Of a stretch of 7,630 bases of DNA, positions 1-6,238 are shown piece by piece. The position numbers were made by a program, and so were the translations under genes. The stretch is taken from the NCBI GenBank assembly GCA_029934165.1, contig JAOZMU010000148.1:1-7630 (forward strand), read 5' to 3'. Numbering within the stretch: the stretch's first letter is position 1; each line of letters opens with the position of its first letter. Source of the DNA: Bacteroidales bacterium (GTDB lineage: Bacteria > Bacteroidota > Bacteroidia > Bacteroidales > JAOZMU01). The notes below the pieces were generated by a model that ran no database searches, was not told the DNA's origin, and saw nothing but the letters and a program-made list of their open reading frames with translations.

Positions 1-2
1 AA

Positions 3-10
3 TAATTTTG
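3..10 (+). promoter_or_regulatory. Possible Bacteroidota -7 promoter element
   Basis: TAATTTTG fits the TAnnTTTG -7 element described for Bacteroides-type sigma factors. It lies about 97 bases before the ATG of the efflux adaptor gene, which would leave a 5' leader of roughly 90 bases. The matching -33 element would lie left of the window, so it cannot be checked. In DNA this AT-rich the motif occurs often by chance. The rest of positions 1-106 holds no recognisable gene end: the longest open frame from the left edge stops at 59-61 and its 19 residues resemble nothing I know. Confidence 0.25.
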
Positions 11-106
11 CTTACGCCTGATTTAGTTTTAGTTAGGAATTTTAATGGCTTACTGTATTAAATTCATTTTATTAAAAACATTAAGTGTTATAAAAATAAG
101 AAATAG

Positions 107-1471
107 ATGAAAAAGAAAAGCTCGAAATACCTGTTAATCGCTGTTTTGGCACTCATTGGATTTGCTGTTATTGGAAAAGTTGCCGGCTGGTTTGGTCAGC
201 CAAAACTAAAAAAAGTAGCTACCGAACTGCCCAAGCACCGCGATATTGTCGAAACAATTACAGCAAACGGCAAAGTACAACCGCAAACCGAGGTGCAACT
301 TAGCCCTGATGTTTCGGGCGAAATTGTTGATTTATACGTTGTCGAGGGGCAAGAAGTGCAAGAAGGCGACCTTCTGCTAAAAATCCGTCCCGACATCTAT
401 CTTTCTAACCTTGACCGTGTTAGAGCTGCGTTAAATTCGTCTAAATCGAATATGGCAAACTCGAAAGCTCGACAGGCACAAATCGAGGCACAATATCAAC
501 AAACAAAGCAATCGTTTGAGCGCAGCAAAAAATTGTGGGAACAAAATGCTATTTCGCAAGCCGAATACGAAAATGCCGTTGCTGCCTACGATGTAGCTAA
601 AGCTGAGGTAGATGCAGCAAAACAGACAGTAAATTCGGCGGCTTTTTCTGTGAAGAGTGCCGAGGCTTCGCTCAAAGAGGCAAACGAAAACCTTACGAAA
701 ACGTCGATTTACGCACCGATGAATGGAACTGTTTCTATGCTAAATGTAGAAAAAGGCGAGCGTGTTGTCGGTACAATTCAAATGGCGGGAACAGAAATGT
801 TGCGTGTTGCAGATTTGCATAAAATGGAAGTCGAAGTCGATGTAAATGAGAACGATATAGTCAAAGTCAGTATGAAAGATACGGCTATTATTGAAATTGA
901 TGCTTATCTTGGAACAAAGTTTAAGGGAATTGTAACTGAAATTGCCAATTCTGCCACGTCTGCTGGCTTGAACACCGACCAAGTTACCAATTTTAAAGTT
1001 AAAGTGTTGATATTAAGAAGCTCGTACAAGCATCTTTTGCCGGATAACAATCCAAATTACTATCCGTTTCGTCCTGGAATGTCGGCAACTGTCGATATTC
1101 AAACTAACACACGATATAATGTATTATGCGTTCCTATTCAGGCTGTTACGATACGAATCGACACAACAAAAAGCAAAGAATTACTTGTTTTGAAAGGCGA
1201 CAAAAGTGAAGATGCCGCACAAATTCTCAAAGAAAAAGAAACGGAGATGATGAAAGAAGCCGTTTTTACGTATAATGCTAAGTCTAAAAAAGTGTCGATA
1301 CAATATGTAAAAACAGGTATTCAGGACGATATGTATATTGAAATTACAAAAGGAATTTCGGATTCGCTCGAAGTTGTTGTTGCGCCGTATAGAGCTGTTT
1401 CAAAGTGGCTTAAAGATGGAGCAAGAGCAGAAAAAACCGACATAGACAAGTTGTTTGATGACGAAAAGTAA
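107..1471 (+). CDS. HlyD/MacA-family periplasmic adaptor (membrane fusion protein) of a tripartite export pump
   Basis: A 454-residue protein that should bridge an inner-membrane transporter and a TolC-like outer-membrane channel. Residues 8-23 form one hydrophobic signal-anchor helix after a lysine-rich start (MKKKSSK). The first half of a lipoyl/barrel-sandwich domain is at about 55-95 (SPDVSGEIVDLYV, then VEGQEVQEGDLLLKI). A long helical-hairpin segment rich in Ala, Lys, Glu and Gln spans about 100-196, and the second lipoyl half starts at SIYAPMNGTVS (200-210). The beta-barrel and membrane-proximal parts follow (FRPGMSATVDI at 321-331). This order is the standard adaptor architecture, and the length is normal. 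A charged Lys/Glu-rich insert at about 352-384 interrupts the C-terminal domain. The start is an ATG after an A-rich leader. No ABC ATPase or permease follows within the window; an outer-membrane channel gene could precede it off-window. The exported substrate cannot be told. Confidence 0.9.
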   Translation: MKKKSSKYLLIAVLALIGFAVIGKVAGWFGQPKLKKVATELPKHRDIVETITANGKVQPQTEVQLSPDVSGEIVDLYVVEGQEVQEGDLLLKIRPDIYLSNLDRVRAALNSSKSNMANSKARQAQIEAQYQQTKQSFERSKKLWEQNAISQAEYENAVAAYDVAKAEVDAAKQTVNSAAFSVKSAEASLKEANENLTKTSIYAPMNGTVSMLNVEKGERVVGTIQMAGTEMLRVADLHKMEVEVDVNENDIVKVSMKDTAIIEIDAYLGTKFKGIVTEIANSATSAGLNTDQVTNFKVKVLILRSSYKHLLPDNNPNYYPFRPGMSATVDIQTNTRYNVLCVPIQAVTIRIDTTKSKELLVLKGDKSEDAAQILKEKETEMMKEAVFTYNAKSKKVSIQYVKTGIQDDMYIEITKGISDSLEVVVAPYRAVSKWLKDGARAEKTDIDKLFDDEK

Positions 1472-1521
1472 AATACTTTTCAACAATCTCAAAATTATCA
1501 TTTGGAGCTAACAATTGTCTG

Positions 1522-1561
1522 AACCGCAGATTTTTTTGATTTGTGAGGTTTTTTATTTTTT
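1522..1561 (+). terminator. Weak terminator-like hairpin after the efflux adaptor gene
   Basis: AACC (1522-1525) can pair with GGTT (1547-1550), and inner CA and A pairs are possible across two mismatches. It is followed directly by a T-rich run (1549-1561, one A). It lies about 50 bases after the stop codon of the adaptor, the right place for a factor-independent terminator, but the GC-poor interrupted stem is weak. The same bases may instead belong to an intergenic repeat: an ACAATTGT palindrome (1511-1518) followed by CTGAACCGCAGATT resembles the outer arm of repeats I have seen in other Bacteroidota genomes. Confidence 0.35.
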
Positions 1562-1579
1562 AAATAAACCAAAAAATTT

Positions 1580-1630
1580 CATCGTGGTGGGACAATCATG
1601 GGTTGATAATCGCTGGGGTTAATCGTGGAC
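1580..1630. repeat. Degenerate ~14-bp AATC(G/A)-TGGG tandem units upstream of glutamine synthetase
   Basis: Four similar units start at 1580, 1594, 1608 and 1621: CATCGTGGTGGG, AATCATGGGTTGAT, AATCGCTGGGGTT and AATCGTGGAC. The period is 13-14 bases with a shared core of ATC followed by a G-rich stretch. The units are G-rich on the plus strand, unlike the AT-rich spacer around them (1472-1703). They lie 75-120 bases before the glutamine synthetase ATG, so they could be regulatory, but a decayed intergenic repeat is the simpler reading. No convincing promoter was found between them and the gene; TAATTTTT at 1674-1681 is only a near-match to the -7 element. Confidence 0.4.
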
Positions 1631-1703
1631 ATCGCCTGTGAAATACGCACGGCAAAAATCAGCAATTAATAATTAATTTTTAATCAACTCAAAAATTTTA
1701 ACT

Positions 1704-3209
1704 ATGGATAATTCAAAATTTTCGCTTAATCCGCATGTGCTTGAAAACTACTTACAAAAGCCTGCTGTTGAGTTTACAAAGGCAGATTTGATTCGTTTTA
1801 TTAAGGAAAATAGAATCGAAATGCTTAATTTTCGGTATGCTGCTGAAGATGGTCGATTGAAAACACTTAACTTTATCATTACCAGCCGAGAACACCTTGA
1901 TTTGATTCTCTCAACCGGCGAGCGTGTTGACGGGTCTAGTCTTTTTTCTTTTATCGAAGCTGGAGCAAGCGATATGTACGTAATTCCACGCTACAAGACA
2001 GCTTTTCTCAATCCATTTGCAGAAGTGCCAACACTTGATATTCTTTGCTCTTTCTACACCAGCACCGGCGAGCCGCTTGAGAGTGCGCCGGAACGCATCT
2101 TGAAAAAGGCTCACAACGAGTTTAAAAAATCTACAGGTTTTAACTTCAAAGCACTTGGCGAGCTTGAGTATTATGTGATTTGCAAAAAAGCAAGCCTTTA
2201 TCCGGGCATCGACCAAAAGGGTTATCACGAGTCGCCGCCGTTTACAAACTGGGAGCATTTGCGTGTTGAGGCGATGGAATTAATCTCGCAAACAGGTGGA
2301 AAAATTAAATACGGGCATTCGGAAGTTGGAAATTTCAGTACAGAAAATGAAGAATTTGAGCAACACGAAATTGAGTTTCTCCCCGTCGATGTCGAAGATG
2401 CGGCAGACCAAATGCTTATTGCAAAATGGATTTTGCGTATGCTGGGCAAAAAATATGATGTAAACATTAGTTTTGCTCCAAAAATCACGGAGGGGAAAGC
2501 TGGTAGCGGGCTACATATTCACATGTTGGCAGAAAAAGACGGCGTAAACCAGATGGTTGAAAACAATAAACTGAGCAATGTAGCAAAGAAAATGATTGCC
2601 GGAATGCTCGACCTTGCTGGCGCGTTGACAGCTTTTGGAAACACGATTCCGACCTCATATTTGCGTCTTGTTCCGCACCAAGAAGCTCCAACAAATATCT
2701 GCTGGGGCGACCGTAACCGCTCTGTTTTAGTGCGTGTTCCGCTTGGCTGGCTTGGAGCTTTGGATATGATTAAAAAAGAAAATCCGCACGACACCGAACC
2801 CCTTGGAAATTTTACGAGCAAACAAACTGTCGAATTTCGTGCGCCAGACGGCTCGGCAGATATTCATAAACTGCTTGCAGGGCTTGTTGTTGCATCGCAG
2901 CACGGACTTGAAATGCCTGATGCTCTTGATGTTGCAGAAAAACTTTATGTCGATGTGAATATTTTTGAAGATGCCCATAAAGAAAAACTCAACGAGTTGA
3001 ACCAATTGCCGGAATCGTGCTGGGAGTCGGCAGAAAGATTGAAGGAGCAAAGAGCTTTCTTCGAGAAAAACAAGGTATTTCCTGTTGGGACAATTGATGG
3101 AATTATCACCAAATTAAAATTCTATCACGACCACGACTTGAGCAAACGACTTTACGGTAAAAACGACGAAATTCGGAAACTTGTCGAGGAGTTTTTACAT
3201 TGTATGTAA
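1704..3209 (+). CDS. glnA: Glutamine synthetase, type I fold, without an adenylylation motif
   Basis: Predicted to make glutamine from glutamate, ammonia and ATP in the cytoplasm. It has 501 residues, slightly longer than typical GSI. All landmark active-site motifs are present in order: VDGSS (75-79, usually FDGSS); GELEYY (152-157), with the two metal-ligand glutamates; SEVGN (206-210) and HEIEF (221-225), matching the next glutamate pair; GSGLHIHM (267-274), with the metal-binding histidine; RLVPHQEAP (321-329), with the flap glutamate; RNRS (337-340); and TVEFRAPD (375-382). The NLYDLPP adenylylation signature of GSI-beta is absent: the matching region reads KLYVDVNIFED. The C-terminal tail past about 410 is Lys/Glu-rich. 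The changed VDGSS and HEVA-to-SEVG motifs mark a divergent branch, so a gamma-glutamyl ligase acting on another amine is possible. The start ATG follows an A-rich leader. It is separated from both neighbours by repeat-bearing spacers and looks monocistronic. Confidence 0.88.
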   Translation: MDNSKFSLNPHVLENYLQKPAVEFTKADLIRFIKENRIEMLNFRYAAEDGRLKTLNFIITSREHLDLILSTGERVDGSSLFSFIEAGASDMYVIPRYKTAFLNPFAEVPTLDILCSFYTSTGEPLESAPERILKKAHNEFKKSTGFNFKALGELEYYVICKKASLYPGIDQKGYHESPPFTNWEHLRVEAMELISQTGGKIKYGHSEVGNFSTENEEFEQHEIEFLPVDVEDAADQMLIAKWILRMLGKKYDVNISFAPKITEGKAGSGLHIHMLAEKDGVNQMVENNKLSNVAKKMIAGMLDLAGALTAFGNTIPTSYLRLVPHQEAPTNICWGDRNRSVLVRVPLGWLGALDMIKKENPHDTEPLGNFTSKQTVEFRAPDGSADIHKLLAGLVVASQHGLEMPDALDVAEKLYVDVNIFEDAHKEKLNELNQLPESCWESAERLKEQRAFFEKNKVFPVGTIDGIITKLKFYHDHDLSKRLYGKNDEIRKLVEEFLHCM

Positions 3210-3228
3210 ACCAAAAATTTAAAACTTG

Positions 3229-3424
3229 ATTATAACGGTTTTTGTTGAAATTACAATTTGTTGTATTTCAGTTTATTATGTCGCAAATAATTTATTCAAA
3301 ATTATAAAAATCCGTGTTAATCCGTTAAATCCGTGTTCCTATTATCGCATAAATTGGAACATGAATAACACGGATTAGATTGATTTTCACTGGTTTATAG
3401 TTTCCAATAAAAATCCGTTATAAT
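3229..3424. repeat. 196-bp unit with ~28-bp imperfect terminal inverted repeats (MITE-like)
   Basis: The left end (3229-3256, beginning ATTATAACGG) is matched by the reverse complement of the right end (3395-3424, which ends CCGTTATAAT). By hand alignment 25 of 28 bases agree, with two single-base gaps in the left arm. The unit starts 19 bases after the glutamine synthetase stop. It has no coding capacity and carries nested AATCCGTGTT repeats. AAAAATTT occurs on both sides (3213-3220 and 3425-3432), but the left copy does not abut the inverted repeat, so there is no clean target duplication. As RNA the unit could fold into a large hairpin and protect or end the upstream mRNA. Confidence 0.45.
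3309..3376. repeat. AATCCGTGTT direct repeats with an inverted copy
   Basis: AATCCGTGTTAA (3309-3320), AATCCGTTAA (3319-3328) and AATCCGTGTTCC (3328-3339) are head-to-tail with a 9-10 base period. An inverted copy AACACGGATT lies at 3367-3376, and another partial copy, AATCCGTTA, at 3412-3420. AATCCGTGTTCC can pair with GGAAC (3356-3360) and AACACGGATT across a 16-base loop, with a six-base interruption in the right arm. Short AATCCGTG phrases of this sort are found in spacers of many environmental genomes; that is recollection, not a search. Confidence 0.55.
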
Positions 3425-3460
3425 AAAAATTTTTGCCGAGCAACAGACAGAAAGCTTTGC

Positions 3461-3508
3461 CAAAAACAAAAAAGCCCTTATTACTTGTCGGTCAAGCAAT
3501 AAGGGCTT
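3461..3508 (-). terminator. Strong factor-independent terminator of the lytic transglycosylase gene
   Basis: AAGCCCTTATT (3472-3482) pairs perfectly with AATAAGGGCTT (3498-3508). After one A/C mismatch, CTTG (3484-3487) pairs with CAAG (3493-3496) around a five-base TCGGT loop. Read on the minus strand, the stem is followed by CTTTTTTGTTTTTG (3474 down to 3461), a textbook U-tract. It begins 29 bases beyond the stop codon of the transglycosylase at 3538. On the plus strand the hairpin is followed by TATAGTT rather than a T-run, so it should act mainly on leftward transcripts. Confidence 0.85.
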
Positions 3509-3537
3509 ATAGTTATAAAATTAAAGTTTTTTACGGA

Positions 3538-5295
3538 CTACATTTCCTTTATTTTCAAAACATCGCCAGGGTGAATGCGTGATTTTGGCGAGAGTTTATT
3601 TATCTGCATTATATCTTCGGCAGAAATTCCTGGATATTGTAGTGCAATATCCCAAAAATTATCTCCAGATTTGACGGTATAATAAACATATTTTTTTGTT
3701 GTTTGCGAACTTGTTTTGAATGAAAAAATCCCCAAATTGTAGCTTTTTTTTGTCTCTTCTTGCACTGCTACAACTTTGTCTTTACCGTGGTTTCGTGTGT
3801 TTACGTTTGCATATTTTGATGCCTTTGCTTTTGGTACATAAACAACTAATTTTTGAGATACTTTTAACATTCTTCCTGCGCCATTCCATCGTTTCAAATC
3901 GTTTATGCTAACGTTGTATAAAGATGCAATTTTTGATAAATTATCGCCAGAACGAACAGTATAGTAAAGTTTTTTCTTTCCGTTGACAACTGGTGCATCG
4001 TTAGCGGAATTGTTTGCATAGCTATGGATATTTCTCATGCTTTTTGCATCTCTATTCATCGCATATACAGTGTCTTGCAGCTCGATAAACCGAATTGCAT
4101 CTTTCATCGGCAGGCGAACCATACACGTATTTCCTGCGGCAGGAACAATATCTCTTTTGTATTGAGGATTAAGGGCTTGTATCTTTTCAAACGGAATATC
4201 CAACACTTCTGCCACTTGTTTCAGGTGGAGGTTTGTTCCTTCAACATGAACAGTATCAATGAATGAGGGCAAATCGGGTTTTGTTGGAATAAAATTATAA
4301 TCTTGATAGAAATTCATCAAATAAGTTACTGCAATAAATGCCGGCACATAATTTCGTGTTTCTCGTGGCAAATAGTTAGAAACTTTCCAATAATCGGCAA
4401 CACCACCAGACCGACGAACTGCTCGGTCAACATTGCCAGAACCAGCGTTGTATGCCGCAAGTACCAATGCCCAATCGCCATATTTATTGTGTAAATCGCG
4501 TAGGTGGCGAGCAGCTGCGTGGGTAGCTTTTAGTGGGTCGCGACGTTCATCAATATAACTTGAAACTTTCAAATCGTACATATTTCCTGTACCTTTCATA
4601 AACTGCCAAATGCCTGTCGCGCCGGCAAATGAAACTGCTTTGGGGTTTAATGCGGATTCTATTATTGGCAAATATTTCAGTTCTAATGGTACTCCATACA
4701 AATCCAAAACCTCCTCAAACATAGGGAAATAGTATTCTGCACGTCCAATTAAACTTTCGATATACCGCTTTGCTCTTGGATTTGTATATTGTACAATATA
4801 TTTTCTTGCTCGTTCTCCGAAAGGCAAATCAATTCCACTCTGAATGCTTTGTAAACGTGCAATATAAACGGAATCCGGCAATTTGTATAACGAATCCGGA
4901 ATTTCGTTAAAAGCCATTACGCGGGCTTGTTTCATGGATAATTTTGTGTACCAATTGTCTAGCAAGCTATCCAAATTTTTAGGCGCTTCCGAGTTGTATC
5001 CTTCTTGGTAATAGGCAACTATGGCAGGGTCGCGCTCCAAAAATCTATGGTTTACGACAACTTTTTTTGCGACAACTTTTTTCTTTGGTTTATTCATATC
5101 CAAAACTATGGCTGTATGAAAACATAGCCAATTGCCGTTGTTAATATGATGCTTATTTTTTATAATATAACTTGATAACAATGAGTCTTTAGTAGTTTGA
5201 ATCGTACTATCTGTGGCAGATTTTGAATGACCTGCAATTGAAAAAAAAACTGATAGAGAAAATATCAATGCTGAAATTCGTGCAATTTTGTCCAT
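3538..5295 (-). CDS. mltD: Lytic murein transglycosylase (MltD-like) with SLT domain and LysM repeats
   Basis: A 585-residue exported enzyme predicted to cleave peptidoglycan glycan strands, leaving 1,6-anhydro-muramic ends. Residues 1-26 form a signal peptide (hydrophobic SALIFSLSVFFSIAG). The GH23 soluble-lytic-transglycosylase domain spans about 190-300: the catalytic glutamate is E213 in PIIESALNPKAVS, followed by GATGIWQFM (225-233) and AYNAG (281-285). Two clear LysM peptidoglycan-binding domains lie at about 443-487 (YYTVRSGDNLSKIA) and 537-583 (YYTVKSGDNFWDIA). A degenerate LysM-like segment is at about 354-395 (LKQVAEVLDIPFEKIQALNP). A Lys-rich linker (70-82) precedes the catalytic region. 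The ATG start is directly followed by the signal peptide. No lipobox is visible, so it is probably periplasmic and wall-bound. It lies 195 bases after DUF5683 on the same strand, the order I recall across Bacteroidota, and ends at a strong terminator. The mltD symbol reflects architecture, not proven orthology. Confidence 0.92.
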   Translation of the reverse strand: MDKIARISALIFSLSVFFSIAGHSKSATDSTIQTTKDSLLSSYIIKNKHHINNGNWLCFHTAIVLDMNKPKKKVVAKKVVVNHRFLERDPAIVAYYQEGYNSEAPKNLDSLLDNWYTKLSMKQARVMAFNEIPDSLYKLPDSVYIARLQSIQSGIDLPFGERARKYIVQYTNPRAKRYIESLIGRAEYYFPMFEEVLDLYGVPLELKYLPIIESALNPKAVSFAGATGIWQFMKGTGNMYDLKVSSYIDERRDPLKATHAAARHLRDLHNKYGDWALVLAAYNAGSGNVDRAVRRSGGVADYWKVSNYLPRETRNYVPAFIAVTYLMNFYQDYNFIPTKPDLPSFIDTVHVEGTNLHLKQVAEVLDIPFEKIQALNPQYKRDIVPAAGNTCMVRLPMKDAIRFIELQDTVYAMNRDAKSMRNIHSYANNSANDAPVVNGKKKLYYTVRSGDNLSKIASLYNVSINDLKRWNGAGRMLKVSQKLVVYVPKAKASKYANVNTRNHGKDKVVAVQEETKKSYNLGIFSFKTSSQTTKKYVYYTVKSGDNFWDIALQYPGISAEDIMQINKLSPKSRIHPGDVLKIKEM

Positions 5296-5330
5296 TTCTG
5301 TTTACTTTTTATTAAGTTAAAAACAATGAG

Positions 5331-5341
5331 GGTCTAAGACC
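5331..5341. repeat. Short palindrome GGTCTAAGACC upstream of the transglycosylase gene
   Basis: Perfect five-base arms around one central base, 36-46 bases before the transglycosylase ATG. It could be an operator half-turn. I also associate GGTCTAAGACC with a common Bacteroidota spacer repeat, so it may be a remnant of that. No canonical TAnnTTTG promoter was found on the minus strand in this spacer. Confidence 0.25.
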
Positions 5342-5421
5342 TATTTAATTATGAAACGTTTTAGCTGTAAATTAGTAACTTACGTTAATAAAATGAAAAA
5401 TAACTTTGTTCAATAATTTTT

Positions 5422-5463
5422 GTAACATGAACATTATCATGCGTAAGCCAATTTTCATGTTAC
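5422..5463. repeat. Ten-base-pair dyad between DUF5683 and the transglycosylase gene
   Basis: GTAACATGAA (5422-5431) is exactly complementary to TTCATGTTAC (5454-5463), with a 22-base loop. With one bulged T the stem extends through TTTTT on the left and AAAAAA on the right, giving about 15 pairs. The T-run precedes and the A-run follows, the reverse of a terminator, so on neither strand is there a U-tract after the stem. A rival short hairpin, CATGA (5426-5430) with TCATG (5437-5441), uses the same left arm. It may be a regulatory or processing structure in the DUF5683-transglycosylase transcript, or a repeat remnant. Confidence 0.5.
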
Positions 5464-5490
5464 TAAAAAATGTTTAAAAAGACTTTTTCC

Positions 5491-6120
5491 TTAGAACCTA
5501 ATGTTCAAATTCACGCCGACTGTTTGAAGGTCTTTGTTAGGAAAAGTATTAATGAACGGTCTGATATTCAACGATAAGTTATCGTCAATATCAAAATCAA
5601 AAAAGTGAGCATCTACCGTAGCATCGACAATATTGATGACATACAAAGCCACCAAAAGTAAAATATCCATGTCGCGATACCGTCGAAAACTATCTTTGTA
5701 ATACAAATATTGTTCTTTTGTCAACGGATAGCCGACATCGTTTCCTGAGATAGTGTCGGATAAAGCGGCGTATCCATTAAAATATTCACGATATTTTTTA
5801 TGATTATCTATCGTGAAATATGTCAATGCAACAATTCCTGCATAAAGTACAGGAACTTTCCAGTATTTTTTATTATAAACCTGTCCTAAACCAGGCAAAA
5901 GGGTCGAGTATAAAGCGGCTTTTCGTGGCGAGTGTTTTACAACTATGGACTCCTGAATTTCGGTCGCATCTGTGTTTACCTGTGCCAATGTTCTTACTGG
6001 CATCAAGAACAGAAACCCAAATAAAACTGATATTAAAATTAACCTAATCGATGTTTGTGTATCCAAAACTGCTGAAAGATTAGTTTGTATGATTCTTAAA
6101 ATGAAAACGGCATAAAGCAT
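5491..6120 (-). CDS. DUF5683 family membrane protein
   Basis: A 209-residue protein from the first in-frame ATG (6118-6120). It matches my recollection of DUF5683, a Bacteroidota family of unknown function. Numbered from that ATG: a signal-peptide-like segment at about 25-47 (IRLILISVLFGFLFLMPVRTLAQ), the signature SPRKAALYSTLLPGLGQVYN at 64-83 followed by KKYWKVP, a membrane segment at about 91-104, a Tyr-rich stretch with KEQYLYYKDSFRRYRD (135-150), a second membrane segment at about 152-166, and a C-terminal beta-rich tail with NIRPFI. The start is uncertain. An in-frame TTG at 6148-6150 adds ten residues and directly follows a TAA. A TTG at 6064-6066 would give a cleaner signal peptide. 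From the ATG, an extra hydrophobic piece (LYAVFILRIIQ) precedes the signal sequence, unusual for the family. Its role is unknown; conserved proximity to the transglycosylase suggests an envelope function (inference). Confidence 0.82.
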   Translation of the reverse strand: MLYAVFILRIIQTNLSAVLDTQTSIRLILISVLFGFLFLMPVRTLAQVNTDATEIQESIVVKHSPRKAALYSTLLPGLGQVYNKKYWKVPVLYAGIVALTYFTIDNHKKYREYFNGYAALSDTISGNDVGYPLTKEQYLYYKDSFRRYRDMDILLLVALYVINIVDATVDAHFFDFDIDDNLSLNIRPFINTFPNKDLQTVGVNLNIRF

Positions 6121-6238
6121 AATGTTAAAACTCTTATTAGAACGAATCAATTAACCTATACTACTATTTGCTGTTTGTTGCTGATTTTCAGCCATATAGT
6201 AAATCTTTGTATCAATATTAAAAAGTGCAGAACACTTA

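Noticed and set aside
1..61. Tail of an upstream TolC-like gene at the left edge
   Set aside because: All three plus-strand frames stop within 61 bases, and the longest tail does not look like a TolC C-terminus.
1911..3050. Minus-strand open frames opposite glutamine synthetase
   Set aside because: Antisense shadows of a gene with every active-site motif intact; no independent support.
3720..4494. Plus-strand open frames opposite the transglycosylase gene
   Set aside because: They are antisense shadows of a well-supported gene, with low-complexity translations and no domain signal.
5401..5408. TAACTTTG, a match to the TAnnTTTG promoter element on the plus strand
   Set aside because: Nothing lies downstream on the plus strand; both neighbouring genes are on the minus strand. 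Likely chance.
6148..6150. TTG as the start of DUF5683
   Set aside because: It directly follows an in-frame TAA and has no supporting context. The ATG at 6118-6120 is preferred, though the true start remains open.
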